Below are positions 33,994 to 43,886 of a DNA stretch of 64,000 nucleotides, piece after piece. A program made the position numbers and the translations under genes. A model generated the notes under the pieces. The model was not told where the DNA came from. It ran no database searches and saw only the letters and a list, made by a program, of their open reading frames with translations. Location of the stretch: positions 227,308 through 291,307 of the forward strand of contig NZ_JAQNDA010000005.1 in the NCBI RefSeq assembly GCF_028369065.1, read 5' to 3'. Position 1 is the stretch's first letter; each line of letters starts with the position of its first letter. This stretch comes from Marinobacter sp. SS21 (lineage in GTDB: Bacteria > Pseudomonadota > Gammaproteobacteria > Pseudomonadales > Oleiphilaceae).

Positions 33994-35484
33994 ATGAAGA
34001 ATGTACCCCTCTACATTGCCGGTGAGTTTGTCCAGAGTCAGAGCGACCAGTGGATCGATGTCACCAATCCGGCCACCAACGAGGTCATTGCCAAGGTCCC
34101 CTGCGCCACCGCCGATGAAATGCAACAGGCCATACTCAGCGCTGCCGAGGCCTTCAAGACCTGGAAGGAAACCCCAGTGTCCGAGCGGGCACGGGTGATG
34201 TTGCGTTATCAGGCCCTGCTCAAAGAGCACCACGACGAAATTGCCGAGATCCTGTCCCAGGAAACCGGCAAAACCTTTGAAGACGCCAAGGGGGATGTCT
34301 GGCGGGGTATTGAAGTGGTGGAGCACGCCGCCAACATCCCATCGCTGATGATGGGCGAGACCGTCGAAAACGTGGCCCGGGAAGTGGATACCTACTCCTA
34401 TATCCAGCCGCTGGGTGTCTGTGCCGGCATCACGCCATTCAACTTCCCGGCGATGATTCCGCTGTGGATGTTCCCGATGGCGATTGCCTGCGGTAATACC
34501 TTCATCCTCAAGCCGTCCGAGCAGGACCCGCTGACGCCGACCCGGCTGGTGGAGCTGTTTGAACAGGCCGGTGCACCCAAGGGCGTACTGCAAGTAGTGC
34601 ATGGCGCCAAAGAGCAAGTGGACGTGTTGCTGACCGATCCGGTCATTAAGGCGGTCTCCTTTGTCGGTTCGGTACCCGTTGGCCGCTACATATACGAAAC
34701 CGGTACCCGCAACATGAAACGGGTGCAGAGCTTTGCCGGTGCCAAGAACCACATGGTGATCATGCCGGATGCCGATAAGCAGCAGGTCATCAACGCCCTG
34801 GTTGGTGCCTCCGTCGGCGCCGCCGGTCAGCGCTGCATGGCAATCTCCGTGGCGGTGTTCGTCGGCTCATCCCAGGAATGGATTCCGGAGCTCAAGGAGG
34901 CGCTGGCCAAAGTGCGTCCGGGCGCCTGGAACGACAAGGCTGCCGCCTATGGGCCGCTGATCAGTGCGCAGGCGAAAGATCGGGTGGAATCCCTCATCGC
35001 CAGTGGTGAAGCCCAGGGTGCGAAGCTGCTGTTGGATGGCCGTGGCTGCACCGTGGAAGGTCTGTCGGATGGCAACTGGGTCGGGCCTACCCTGTTTGCC
35101 GGGGTGAAACCGGGCATGGACGTATACGACCAGGAGATTTTCGGGCCGGTGTTGTCCTGCGTGGAAGTGGACAGCCTCGGCGATGCCATCGAGCTGGTCA
35201 ACAACAGCCCCTATGGCAACGGGACCTCGATCTTTACCAACTGCGGTGGCAGCGCACGCCGTTACCAGCATGAAATCGATGTGGGCCAGGTGGGCGTGAA
35301 CATTCCCATCCCGGTGCCCCTGCCGTTCTTCTCCTTCACCGGCTGGAAGGGCTCGTTCTACGGCGATCAGCACGCTTATGGCAAGCAGGCGGTCCGGTTC
35401 TACACCGAGACCAAGACCATCACCGCCCGCTGGTTCCACAGCGAGATGGAGGTGGACGCCAACTTCTCCATCCACCTGCGCTGA
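33994..35484 (+). CDS. mmsA: CoA-acylating methylmalonate-semialdehyde dehydrogenase
   Basis: 496 residues from the ATG at 33994 (AGGA upstream); the frame is open further left but over the control region. Family features: [18 protein letters not shown], the NAD motif [12 protein letters not shown] and catalytic C281 in GQRCMAISV, the Cys context specific to MmsA rather than other aldehyde dehydrogenases. It converts methylmalonate semialdehyde to propionyl-CoA, the last step of valine breakdown, and leads a seven-gene run. Confidence 0.95.
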   Translation: MKNVPLYIAGEFVQSQSDQWIDVTNPATNEVIAKVPCATADEMQQAILSAAEAFKTWKETPVSERARVMLRYQALLKEHHDEIAEILSQETGKTFEDAKGDVWRGIEVVEHAANIPSLMMGETVENVAREVDTYSYIQPLGVCAGITPFNFPAMIPLWMFPMAIACGNTFILKPSEQDPLTPTRLVELFEQAGAPKGVLQVVHGAKEQVDVLLTDPVIKAVSFVGSVPVGRYIYETGTRNMKRVQSFAGAKNHMVIMPDADKQQVINALVGASVGAAGQRCMAISVAVFVGSSQEWIPELKEALAKVRPGAWNDKAAAYGPLISAQAKDRVESLIASGEAQGAKLLLDGRGCTVEGLSDGNWVGPTLFAGVKPGMDVYDQEIFGPVLSCVEVDSLGDAIELVNNSPYGNGTSIFTNCGGSARRYQHEIDVGQVGVNIPIPVPLPFFSFTGWKGSFYGDQHAYGKQAVRFYTETKTITARWFHSEMEVDANFSIHLR

Positions 35485-35507
35485 TCCAGACGGGAGAGGG
35501 TAGTTGC

Positions 35508-36674
35508 ATGGACTTTAACCTCAATGAGGATCAGCTGGCGTTCCGCGAAGCGGCCCGGGCCTTTGCCGAGCACGAAATGGCGCCCCACGCCGCCCGCTGG
35601 GATGACGAGCATATCTTCCCGGTCGAGGTGATCCGTGCCGCTGGCGAGATGGGCTTCTGCGGGATTTACACCCCGCAGGAGCAGGGCGGCATGGGCCTGT
35701 CCCGGCTGGATACCTCGGTGATTGTGGAAGAGCTGGCGGCGGCGTGTCCGTCCACCGCTGCCTACATCACCATTCACAACATGGCCACCTGGATGGTGGC
35801 CTGCTTTGCCAGCGGCCAGGTACGGGACGATTTTGCCCCGCGCATGGCCAGAGGCGAATGGCTGGGCTCCTACTGCCTGACCGAACCCGGCGCCGGTTCC
35901 GACGCCGGCAACCTGCGTACCCGTGCGGTGCGCGAGGGTGACCACTACGTACTGAATGGCAGCAAGGTGTTCATATCCGGCGCCGGCAGCACCCAGGTGC
36001 TGGTGGTGATGGCCCGCACCGGCGCAGCCGACAGCGGAGCCAAAGGCATCACCGCGTTCGTGGTGCCGGCGGACAGCGGCGGCATCCATTACGGCAAGAA
36101 TGAAGAAAAGATGGGCTGGCGTTCGCAGCCTACGCGCCAGATCACCTTTGAGGATGTCCGGGTACCGGTTGCCAACCGCCTGGGCGAGGAAGGCGAAGGC
36201 TTCAAGATCGCCATGAAGGGGCTGGACGGGGGACGGCTGAACATCGCCACCTGTTCCCTGGGTGGTGCTCAGGCGGCGCTGCTGCGTTCGCGGAACTACC
36301 TCCACGAGCGCTCCCAGTTCGGCAAGCCGCTGGCGGAATTTCAGGCCCTGCAGTTCCGGCTCGCCGACATGGCCACTCACCTGGTGGCGGCACGACAGAT
36401 GGTGCGGCTCGGCGCCTTCAAACTCGATCAGGGCGACCCCGAGGCCACCCTTCACTGCGCCATGGCCAAGCGGTTCGCCACCGATGCCTGCTTCGACGTC
36501 TGTAACGAGGCGCTGCAGCTCCATGGTGGCTATGGTTACATTCGTGAATATCCGTTGGAGCGCTATGTGCGCGACTTGCGGGTTCACCAGATCTTGGAAG
36601 GCACCAACGAAATCATGCGGCTGATTGTGGCCCGGCGGCTACTGCAACCGGGGGTGGCGGAAGCCATCCAGTAA
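35508..36674 (+). CDS. Acyl-CoA dehydrogenase, probably isobutyryl-CoA dehydrogenase
   Basis: 388 residues. CLTEPGAGSDAGNLRTRA and the flavin/substrate contacts are normal, the ACAD signature LHGGYGYIREYPLERYVRD is intact, and E364 in EGTNEIMRL is the catalytic base at the position used by short-chain and isobutyryl enzymes. Its place between mmsA and the hydratase/hydrolase genes assigns it to isobutyryl-CoA to methacrylyl-CoA in the valine pathway (ACAD8-like). Confidence 0.93.
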   Translation: MDFNLNEDQLAFREAARAFAEHEMAPHAARWDDEHIFPVEVIRAAGEMGFCGIYTPQEQGGMGLSRLDTSVIVEELAAACPSTAAYITIHNMATWMVACFASGQVRDDFAPRMARGEWLGSYCLTEPGAGSDAGNLRTRAVREGDHYVLNGSKVFISGAGSTQVLVVMARTGAADSGAKGITAFVVPADSGGIHYGKNEEKMGWRSQPTRQITFEDVRVPVANRLGEEGEGFKIAMKGLDGGRLNIATCSLGGAQAALLRSRNYLHERSQFGKPLAEFQALQFRLADMATHLVAARQMVRLGAFKLDQGDPEATLHCAMAKRFATDACFDVCNEALQLHGGYGYIREYPLERYVRDLRVHQILEGTNEIMRLIVARRLLQPGVAEAIQ

Positions 36675-36717
36675 TCAGCGAAACCGAACGGCGAAGAACG
36701 ACAGAAGGAATGAAAAC

Positions 36718-37497
36718 ATGAGCGCAACCATTCAACTGGAAGAGCGCGGTCACGTTGCCATTATCACCATCAGCAACCCGCCGGCGAACACCTGGACCCA
36801 GGAATCGCTGGCGGACCTGGGGGACACGGTCCAGCGCCTCAACCGTGACAAGGACATTTTTGCCCTGGTCATCACCGGGGAGGGCGAGAAGTTCTTCTCG
36901 GCGGGCGCAGATTTGAACGCCTTTGCCGAGGGCGATGTTGGCCAGGCGACGGTCATGGCCAAGGCCTTTGGCGACGCCTTCGAGGCCCTGAGCAGTTTCC
37001 GTGGGGTGTCCATCGCGGCCATCAATGGCTACGCCATGGGCGGTGGCCTGGAATGTGCCCTGGCCTGTGATATCCGGGTGGCCGAAGCACAGGCCCAACT
37101 GGCGCTACCGGAGGCCCGGGTTGGCCTGTTGCCCTGCGCCGGCGGCACCCAGAACCTGCCGTGGCTGGTGGGCGAAGGCTGGGCCAAGCGGATGATCCTG
37201 TGCGGCGAGCGGGTGAGCGCCGAGCGGGCCCTGCAGATCGGATTGGTGGAAGAGGTGGTGGCCAAGGGCGAAGCCTTTGCCAAGGCGCTGGAGCTGGCCG
37301 AGCAGGCCTGCCAGCAGAGCCCGTCGTCCATTGCCCGCTGCAAGTCCCTGGTGATGAGCGCCCGTGATGGCCGCAGTCATCGGGATGGCTGGCGTATGGA
37401 GCGGGAATTGTTTGTCGAGCTGTTCTCCACCGAGGACCAGCGTGAAGGGGTGAACGCGTTCTTGCAGAAACGTAGCCCGCAGTGGAAAAACCGTTAA
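36718..37497 (+). CDS. Enoyl-CoA hydratase
   Basis: 259 residues from the ATG at 36718 (AGAAGGA upstream; the frame also runs back into the previous gene). The crotonase oxyanion loops SAGADL and GYAMGGGLECALACD and both catalytic glutamates (in GGGLECA and LPEARVG) are present, so it is a true hydratase. In context it hydrates methacrylyl-CoA to 3-hydroxyisobutyryl-CoA. Confidence 0.93.
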   Translation: MSATIQLEERGHVAIITISNPPANTWTQESLADLGDTVQRLNRDKDIFALVITGEGEKFFSAGADLNAFAEGDVGQATVMAKAFGDAFEALSSFRGVSIAAINGYAMGGGLECALACDIRVAEAQAQLALPEARVGLLPCAGGTQNLPWLVGEGWAKRMILCGERVSAERALQIGLVEEVVAKGEAFAKALELAEQACQQSPSSIARCKSLVMSARDGRSHRDGWRMERELFVELFSTEDQREGVNAFLQKRSPQWKNR

Positions 37498-37527
37498 CGG
37501 TCGTGGAAAACCTGAGTGGAACGCACT

Positions 37528-38607
37528 ATGAATAACGACGCCATCGTATTTGAAGAGTGGCCAGTCAACGGCGGTCGGCTTGCCGTCGCCCGCCTGAACG
37601 CCCCCAAATCCCTCAACGCCTTGTCGTTGGATATGATTCGGCTGCTGGCGCCGAAGCTGACCGAGTGGCAGCGGGATGAGGAGATCCTCGCGGTGTGGCT
37701 CGAAGCCGAAGGCGACAAGGCCTTCTGTGCCGGTGGTGACATTGTCGCGCTGTACCGCGATATGGTGGAGCCGCAACCTGCCGGTCAGGGCGCGGGCATC
37801 GGAGCATCGTTCTTCACCGAGGAGTACGAGCTGGACCAGCTCATTCACCGGTTCGGCAAACCGGTCGTCTGCTGGGGCCATGGCATCGTCATGGGCGGCG
37901 GCATAGGCATTATGGCCGGGGCCAGCCACCGGGTGGTGACCGAGCGCTCCATGCTGGCGATGCCGGAAGTAAACATCGGGCTGTACCCGGATGTCGGCGC
38001 GGGCTGGTTCCTTAACCGCATGCCGGGGCGGGCCGGGCTGTTCCTCGGGCTGACCGGAGCCCGCATCAACGGCGCCGACGCGTTGTTCCTGGGGCTGGCG
38101 GACCGGTTTATCCGTCACGATCTCAAGGTGGAGGTGGTCAATCGGCTCAAGGCCGCGGATTGGCGCACTGATGCGGCCAGCGTGGTGGTCAGCCAGGCGC
38201 TGCGCCATTTTGAAGCGGCCTCCGCAGAGTTAAAACCGGCGTCGCCGGTGCGGGCTCATCTGGACCTGATCAACCAGTTGACCGATGGCGACAGCCTGGC
38301 GCAGATCGTCGAGCAGTTGCGCAATGCCGCTGAGGGCGACGACTGGTTGCGCAAGGCAGTGCGAGCGCTGGACGGTGCCTCGCCAACGTCCCAGACCGTG
38401 TTTTTCCGCCACCTGCAACTGGCCCGTCACATGAGCCTGTCCGAAGTCTTTGCGTTGGAGCTGGGGCTGTCGCTGAAATGCCTGCAAAAAGGCGAGTTCG
38501 CTGAAGGGGTGCGGGCGCTGCTGATCGATAAGGACCAGCAACCCCGCTGGCGGTATCCGGCACTCAATGACATCGATCCGGGCTGGATCGAAGACTTTTT
38601 CCGCTAA
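37528..38607 (+). CDS. 3-hydroxyisobutyryl-CoA hydrolase (enoyl-CoA hydratase/isomerase family)
   Basis: 359 residues from the ATG at 37528; a GTG twelve bases earlier is less likely. The longer length, CAGGDIVALYRD, HGIVMGGGIGIMAGAS and the catalytic pair in MPEVNIGLYPDVGAGWFL (Glu and Asp) mark HIBCH rather than a hydratase. It frees 3-hydroxyisobutyrate from CoA for the next gene, MmsB. Same order as in Pseudomonas mms clusters. Confidence 0.92.
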   Translation: MNNDAIVFEEWPVNGGRLAVARLNAPKSLNALSLDMIRLLAPKLTEWQRDEEILAVWLEAEGDKAFCAGGDIVALYRDMVEPQPAGQGAGIGASFFTEEYELDQLIHRFGKPVVCWGHGIVMGGGIGIMAGASHRVVTERSMLAMPEVNIGLYPDVGAGWFLNRMPGRAGLFLGLTGARINGADALFLGLADRFIRHDLKVEVVNRLKAADWRTDAASVVVSQALRHFEAASAELKPASPVRAHLDLINQLTDGDSLAQIVEQLRNAAEGDDWLRKAVRALDGASPTSQTVFFRHLQLARHMSLSEVFALELGLSLKCLQKGEFAEGVRALLIDKDQQPRWRYPALNDIDPGWIEDFFR

Positions 38608-38657
38608 GCGGGACGCGTTGTCCATTACAACCGAGACAAGAACAAGGAGAAAGGCGT

Positions 38658-39551
38658 ATGGCGAAGATAGCGTTTGTTGGATTGGGAAATATGGGTGGCC
38701 CCATGGCCGCCAATTTGGTCAAGGCGGGCCATGAGGTGGTGGTATTTGATCTTGCCAAGGCCGCTTTGGAACATGCGGTGGAGGCTGGCGCGGTAGCCGC
38801 CGGCTCGGCTGGGGAAGCCGCTGCGGGGGCGGAGTGCGTGATCACCATGCTGCCAGCGGGCCAGCATGTGGAGTCGGTGTATCTGGGGGCGGATGGCTTG
38901 CTGGCGCAGTTGGCCACGGATACTCTGGTGATTGACTCCTCCACCATTGCACCGGATACGGTCCAAAAAGTAGCGAAGGTTGCTTCCGAACAGGGCATCG
39001 CCTTTCTGGACGCACCCGTGTCCGGCGGCGTGGGCGGCGCCCAGGCCGGTACCCTGACGTTTATCTGCGGTGGCGACGCTGCCACGTTTGAGCGTGCCAA
39101 GCCGATTCTGGCGAACATGGGCAAGAACATCTTCCATGCGGGCGGCCACGGTGCCGGCCAGGTGGCTAAGATCTGCAACAACCTGTTGCTGGCCATCCTG
39201 ATGTCGGGGACTTGCGAGGCGTTGGCGCTGGGGGTGAAGAATGGATTGGATCCAGCCGTGCTGTCCGAGATCATGAAACAGAGCTCCGGCGGTAACTGGG
39301 CCCTCAACGTCTACAATCCCTGGCCGGGGGTGATGGAGGGGGTACCTGCATCGCGGGGCTATGAGGGCGGGTTCCAGGTCAACCTGATGAATAAGGATCT
39401 GGGGTTGGCCTATGACAACGCGGTCAAGAACCAGGCGCCGATTCCCATGGGGGCGCTGGCTCGCAATCTGTTCTCCCTGCACGGGCTGAAGGGCAACGGC
39501 ACACTGGACTTCTCCAGCATCCAGCGCCTGTTCCTGGAAGGGGAGCAATAA
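38658..39551 (+). CDS. mmsB: 3-hydroxyisobutyrate dehydrogenase
   Basis: 297 residues. N-terminal Rossmann motif GLGNMGGPMAANL, substrate-binding DAPVSGGVGGAQAGTLTF, and catalytic K171 in GAGQVAKICNNLLLA are the hydroxyisobutyrate dehydrogenase set. It oxidises 3-hydroxyisobutyrate to methylmalonate semialdehyde, the substrate of MmsA, closing the pathway encoded by these five genes. Confidence 0.95.
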   Translation: MAKIAFVGLGNMGGPMAANLVKAGHEVVVFDLAKAALEHAVEAGAVAAGSAGEAAAGAECVITMLPAGQHVESVYLGADGLLAQLATDTLVIDSSTIAPDTVQKVAKVASEQGIAFLDAPVSGGVGGAQAGTLTFICGGDAATFERAKPILANMGKNIFHAGGHGAGQVAKICNNLLLAILMSGTCEALALGVKNGLDPAVLSEIMKQSSGGNWALNVYNPWPGVMEGVPASRGYEGGFQVNLMNKDLGLAYDNAVKNQAPIPMGALARNLFSLHGLKGNGTLDFSSIQRLFLEGEQ

Positions 39552-39560
39552 CGCGCAATC

Positions 39561-39575
39561 GGTCAATTATTGACC
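39561..39575. promoter_or_regulatory. Palindrome GGTCAAT-T-ATTGACC
   Basis: A perfect 7-bp dyad with one central base, just after mmsB and 57 bp before the MDR gene. Operator-like; regulator unknown. Confidence 0.4.
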
Positions 39576-39592
39576 TATCCTGATCGGGATGC

Positions 39593-39615
39593 TCTGGCTT
39601 GTCAGGCAAGCCAGA
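39593..39615 (+). terminator. Hairpin after mmsB
   Basis: Perfect 9-bp stem TCTGGCTTG / CAAGCCAGA with a TCAGG loop, ending 8 bases before the ribosome site of the MDR gene. No T tract, so it may separate mmsB from the next gene or act in the leader. Confidence 0.4.
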
Positions 39616-39631
39616 CCTGGATCAGGAGAGG

Positions 39632-40744
39632 ATGATGTTTCCTAGCGTTATGAAGGCGGTCCAGCTCATCGGTCACGGCGGGCTGGACCAGCTCATCTAC
39701 CGTGAGGATGTCCCGGTGCCATCCCCAGGCGTTGGCGAGGTGCTGATTGAGGTCAGTGCCTGCGGTATGAACAATACCGATGTCTGGGTACGAGAGGGCG
39801 CCTATGGCAGTGAGACCGATCCCAGCTCGATCTCCACCTGGCGGCGCGGACGCTCCACCCTGGCGTTTCCCCGCATCCAGGGCGCAGACACCGTGGGGGT
39901 GGTTGCGGCGGTAGGCGAAGGCGTACCGGCCGGCCGCATCGGCGAGCGGGTCATCGTTGATTTCAGTCTCTACCACCGTCCCGAAGGTGACGACAGCCTG
40001 GCGGACATCGATTACATCGGCCATGGCCGCGACGGCGGCTATGCCGAGTTCACCACCGTGCCGGCCGAAAATGCCTACCCCATCGACAGCGACCTCGACG
40101 ACGCCGAGTTAGCTACCTTTTGCTGCGCCTATCTCACCGGCGAGCATATGCTCGACCGGGCCCGCCTGGCGGCTGGCGAGCGGGTACTGGTGACCGGCGC
40201 TTCCGGTGGCGTGGGTTCTGCCATTATCCAGCTGGCCCGGGCCCGGGGCGCAATTCCCTACGCGGTGACGGTACCGGAAAAAGCCGAGGCGCTGACCGCC
40301 TTGGGTGCCGAAGGCGTCACTTTCAGGGGCAGCGGCGACCTGGTGGAGAAAGTGGACGCCATGACCGGCGGAAAACCCATCGATGTGGTGGCGGATCTGG
40401 TGGCCGGGCGTCTGTTCAACGACTTGCTGCGCATCCTCAAAATGGAAGGCCGCTACACCACCGCCGGCGCCATTGGCGGTCCCGTGGTGCAGCTGGACTT
40501 GCGGACCATGTACCTCAAGCAGCTGGCGCTGCACGGCTCATCCCAGGGTACCCGCACGGCCTTCCGCCGGGTGTTGGGCTACATCGAGCAGGGCCGGATC
40601 AAACCGTTGCTGGAGCGCACGTTTAAGCTTTCGGATTTTCACCGGGCCCAGACGGCGTTCATGGCCAAACATTACGTTGGCAAGCTGGTGGTGGTGCCGG
40701 ATTGCAAATGGGATGAGATAGGTGCGCGCCATGCGGTGGACTAG
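39632..40744 (+). CDS. MDR family (zinc-independent alcohol dehydrogenase-like) oxidoreductase
   Basis: 370 residues; AGGAGAGG lies just before the ATG pair at 39632/39635. The NADP-binding GASGGVGSAIIQLARARGA is clear. The catalytic zinc ligands are not: ACGMNNTD stands where ACGxCxTD would be and PRIQGADTVG in place of PxxxGHExxG, so it belongs with quinone-oxidoreductase-like members. It follows the valine genes after a palindrome and a hairpin, and overlaps the next gene's start, so it may be a separate two-gene unit. Confidence 0.87.
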   Translation: MMFPSVMKAVQLIGHGGLDQLIYREDVPVPSPGVGEVLIEVSACGMNNTDVWVREGAYGSETDPSSISTWRRGRSTLAFPRIQGADTVGVVAAVGEGVPAGRIGERVIVDFSLYHRPEGDDSLADIDYIGHGRDGGYAEFTTVPAENAYPIDSDLDDAELATFCCAYLTGEHMLDRARLAAGERVLVTGASGGVGSAIIQLARARGAIPYAVTVPEKAEALTALGAEGVTFRGSGDLVEKVDAMTGGKPIDVVADLVAGRLFNDLLRILKMEGRYTTAGAIGGPVVQLDLRTMYLKQLALHGSSQGTRTAFRRVLGYIEQGRIKPLLERTFKLSDFHRAQTAFMAKHYVGKLVVVPDCKWDEIGARHAVD

Positions 40745-41792
40745 TCAGCGAGTCCCCCAGGGGCGCCGGATGCGCTCCATCCAATTGGTGGATATGCAGG
40801 CCGGTGGCGATGTCAGCCGCATAGTCCTGGACGGGGTGGGCCCACTTCCCGGCGGCAGCGTTCTGGAGCAGATGCGTTATATCCAGGCCTATGCCGATGG
40901 CTTTCGGCGCTGGCTGCTGAATGAGCCCTATGGCGACCCATTCATGTCCATTGACCTGATCGTACCGCCCGCCGATCCCCGAGCCGATGCGGGCTACATC
41001 ATCATGGAAGCCATGGGATACCCACTGTATTCGGGTTCCAACACCCTCTGTACCGCCACTGCCGTTCTGGAGCAGGGCCTGGTGCCGATGGAAGACGGCG
41101 TGCAGCAGCTGGTGCTGGAATCTCCCGGCGGGCTGGCCTATATCACCGCGCGCAATCGCAACGGCCGGGTAGAGTCTGTCACCACTCGCAGCGAGCCAGC
41201 ATTCGTCGCCGAGCGACACCTCAAGGCCTCGGTGCCGGGGTATGGTACGGTGCCGTTTACCCTGGCCTGGAGTGGCGCCTATTTTGCGTTGTTGGACGCC
41301 CCGGGACTGGGCTTCGAGCTGAATGCGCACGACACGCCAGAACTGGCCAGGTTTGGTTTGGCCTTCGTGGAAGCGGCTCGTCCGGTGGTGACCCAGGATC
41401 ACCCCAGCCTGGGCCGGGTGGGCCCGCTGCCGTTTGCTCATTTCATGGGACCGTTGGACGTCACCGACACCGGTTTTCGATCCACGTCCGCCACCTACGT
41501 TCATCCCGGCGTGATCTGCCGCAGCCCTACCGGCACTGGGATGTCGGCGCGACTGGCGCTGATGTACGACTGCGGTCAGATCAGCGATGGCGAGACCCTG
41601 GAGGCCGTCTCGCCCAGGGGTAGCTCCTTCCTCGCAACGGTTCTGGGTGAGGCCCAGGTCGCGGGTTTTAAAGCAGTGAACAGCGAAATCACCGGCCGGG
41701 CCTGGCCACTGGCGCTGTCCCGCATTGTGCTCGACCTGGACGACCCGCTGGTGGACTGTTCCGATCTGGAGCCAATCCTGTTGCCGAGCTGA
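40731..41792 (+). CDS. Proline racemase family protein, trans-3-hydroxy-L-proline dehydratase type
   Basis: 353 residues from the ATG at 40731 (an in-frame ATG at 40770 also fits the family start). The active-site pair is not Cys/Cys as in racemases: the first site reads YSGSNTLC (serine) and the second RSPTGTGMSAR (threonine), the Ser/Thr pair of trans-3-hydroxy-L-proline dehydratases. The reaction would give pyrroline-2-carboxylate. It overlaps the MDR gene, but no other hydroxyproline gene is nearby, so the substrate is uncertain. Confidence 0.85.
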   Translation: MRWTSQRVPQGRRMRSIQLVDMQAGGDVSRIVLDGVGPLPGGSVLEQMRYIQAYADGFRRWLLNEPYGDPFMSIDLIVPPADPRADAGYIIMEAMGYPLYSGSNTLCTATAVLEQGLVPMEDGVQQLVLESPGGLAYITARNRNGRVESVTTRSEPAFVAERHLKASVPGYGTVPFTLAWSGAYFALLDAPGLGFELNAHDTPELARFGLAFVEAARPVVTQDHPSLGRVGPLPFAHFMGPLDVTDTGFRSTSATYVHPGVICRSPTGTGMSARLALMYDCGQISDGETLEAVSPRGSSFLATVLGEAQVAGFKAVNSEITGRAWPLALSRIVLDLDDPLVDCSDLEPILLPS

Positions 41793-41820
41793 CCGTTTCC
41801 TGGACCTATTGATCCTGCCC

Positions 41821-41847
41821 GGGAGGCTCCTGGGCCAGGCGCCTCCC
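41821..41847. terminator. Hairpin between convergent proline-racemase-family gene and ilvM
   Basis: Stem GGGAGGC (41821-41827) / GCCTCCC (41841-41847) with a smaller CCTGG-G-CCAGG stem inside the loop. No T tract; its place between convergent genes supports a terminator role. Confidence 0.45.
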
Positions 41848-41856
41848 TCGTCGCCG

Positions 41857-42126
41857 TCAGGCGCTGCGCTGGGTGATCCGCTGCGTCGTGTCTGCCACCA
41901 CCCGCTCCACGTTGTGAAGCTTTTCCAGTTGCTTGCGCAGCATGTCCAGTGATCGGCTGCCGCGCACCGTCAAGGCGATGCGCCAGCCAGTGTCCTGTAG
42001 CGAGGCGTTGACCTCGGTGACCTCGAAGCCCCGAATCCGAACGACCTGACACACCCGCTCCAGCGCGGCGGGCTCGAATGTCATGCGGCACTCAATTTGG
42101 TACTCCCGGGGGGCTGGCTGGCTCAT
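41857..42126 (-). CDS. ilvM: Acetolactate synthase small (regulatory) subunit, IlvM type
   Basis: 89 residues, one ACT domain (FEPAALERVCQVVRIRGFEV ... TVRGSRSLDMLRKQLEKL). The short length and pairing with an IlvG-like large subunit by an ATGA overlap (42123-42126) fit the IlvM family of isozyme II. It should stabilise and modulate the catalytic subunit. Confidence 0.9.
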   Translation of the reverse strand: MSQPAPREYQIECRMTFEPAALERVCQVVRIRGFEVTEVNASLQDTGWRIALTVRGSRSLDMLRKQLEKLHNVERVVADTTQRITQRSA

Positions 42127-43829
42127 GCCGTGATCTCCTTGCTGGTGGTTGGGTGTTGTCGTTGTTGGCTGGCATCCAGCATGTCCCGGTTACTGGCACC
42201 GGGTTTCACGATCGGCCAGACGTTTTCCTCGCGGGCAATGGCGACATGCAGCAGCATCGGGCCGTCGAGGGCGAGGATGGTTTCAATGCCCCGTCGAATC
42301 TGGTCGCTGCGTTCAATGCGCATTGCGGGAATATCGAAGGCCCGGGCCATGGTGACAAAATCCGGATTGTCATTGAGGTCGATCTGACTTTCCCGGTTAC
42401 CGTAGAACAGCTCCTGCTGTTGCCGCACCATGCCCAGGCATTGATTGTCCATGATGATCAACTTCACCGGCAGGTTATAGCGGCGAATGGTGGCCAGTTC
42501 CTGGGCATTCATCATGAACGAGCCGTCGCCACTGACGTTGATCACGGTCTGGCCGGGGCAGGCGAACTGCGCGCCAATGGCGGCGGGCATGCCGAAACCC
42601 ATGGTGCCGAGGCCACCGCTGCTGAGGTGGTGACGGGGATGGTCGAACTGGTAGTGCTGGGCCACCCACATCTGATGCTGGCCGACATCGCAGGCGATGA
42701 TGGCATCATCTGGGGTTATCCGTGACAACTGGCGGATAAAGCCGGGGCCGCTGATGGGCGCCAGCGCCTCCTCGTTATCTGCGGTCTGCAGGCCCTTGAG
42801 CGTGCGTTGTCGGCGACACTGCTCGGTCCAGGCTTGGGTGGCCAGCGGGCGGGCCTGCAAGGCCTCGGTAAAACCGTCCAGCAGGGTGGCGAGGTCTCCG
42901 CCCAAGGCGACATCGGCGGCGCGCAGCTTGCCAAACTCGGCGTGATCGGCATCCAGATGGATCACTCGGGCACCCGGCGCGAAACCAGCCAGGTTGCCGG
43001 TGGCCCGGTCGTCGAGGCGGGCACCGATAACAAACAGCAGATCGCAGGCTTCCACGGCCTCATTGGCGGCACGGGATCCGTGCATTCCAAGCATGCCCAG
43101 GTGATTGGGATCGGCCTTATGATGATTGCCAATCCCCTTCAGCGTCACCACGCCCGGCAGGCCGGAGGCTTCGGCAAGGCGTCGGAAGGCGGATTCGGCG
43201 CCAGCCAGGGAAACACCGCCGCCACTGTAGAGCAGGGGACGTTGGGCGTCATACAGCAGTTCCAGGGCGGCGCTGATGGCCATCGCTTCCGGCGCGACGG
43301 CTTGGTTCGGGGCGGGGGCGGGACGGGTGACCTCGGCAAGCAGCAGGTCTTTGGGAATATCTACCCAGACCGGGCCGGGGCGACCGCTCTGGGCCAGCGT
43401 CATCGCTTCTTCCATCACCGAGGGCAGCTCGTTGGCATCGGTGATCAGATAGCTGTGTTTGACAATTCCCAGCGCCATGCCCAGTACGTCGGTTTCCTGA
43501 AACGCGTCGGTACCAATCAGGCTGGAGGGCACCTGGCCGGTCACCACCAGCATGGGGATCGAATCCCGGTGGGCGTTGGCCACGCCGGTAATCAGGTTGG
43601 TGGCACCAGGGCCGGAAGTGGCGATGCACACACCGAGCCGGCCGCTGGCGCGGGCGTAGCCATCGGCAGCCAGGGCACAGCCCTGCTCATGGCGACACAG
43701 CACATGCTCCACGCCCTCCGCATCCACCAGGGCATCGTACAGCGGCATGATGCAGCCGCCGGGATAGCCGAAAACCGTGTCGATGTGGTGGTTCTGGAAC
43801 GCCTTCAAGATGTGTTGTGCGCCGTTCAT
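42123..43829 (-). CDS. ilvG: Acetolactate synthase large subunit (biosynthetic, IlvG type)
   Basis: 568 residues. FGYPGGCIMPLYDAL opens the chain, E48 in RHEQGCALAADG activates thiamine diphosphate, and the cofactor motif runs GDGSFMMNAQELATI to DNQCLGM. Length and sequence are of the anabolic, FAD-containing type that condenses pyruvate to acetolactate, the first common step to valine and isoleucine. Transcription starts behind a leader peptide and attenuator (43887-44043). Confidence 0.95.
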   Translation of the reverse strand: MNGAQHILKAFQNHHIDTVFGYPGGCIMPLYDALVDAEGVEHVLCRHEQGCALAADGYARASGRLGVCIATSGPGATNLITGVANAHRDSIPMLVVTGQVPSSLIGTDAFQETDVLGMALGIVKHSYLITDANELPSVMEEAMTLAQSGRPGPVWVDIPKDLLLAEVTRPAPAPNQAVAPEAMAISAALELLYDAQRPLLYSGGGVSLAGAESAFRRLAEASGLPGVVTLKGIGNHHKADPNHLGMLGMHGSRAANEAVEACDLLFVIGARLDDRATGNLAGFAPGARVIHLDADHAEFGKLRAADVALGGDLATLLDGFTEALQARPLATQAWTEQCRRQRTLKGLQTADNEEALAPISGPGFIRQLSRITPDDAIIACDVGQHQMWVAQHYQFDHPRHHLSSGGLGTMGFGMPAAIGAQFACPGQTVINVSGDGSFMMNAQELATIRRYNLPVKLIIMDNQCLGMVRQQQELFYGNRESQIDLNDNPDFVTMARAFDIPAMRIERSDQIRRGIETILALDGPMLLHVAIAREENVWPIVKPGASNRDMLDASQQRQHPTTSKEITA

Positions 43830-43886
43830 GATGAATTCCCTGGTTCGTTATGGCCGCAATGACATTGTTGGATGTAAAACTGGGTG

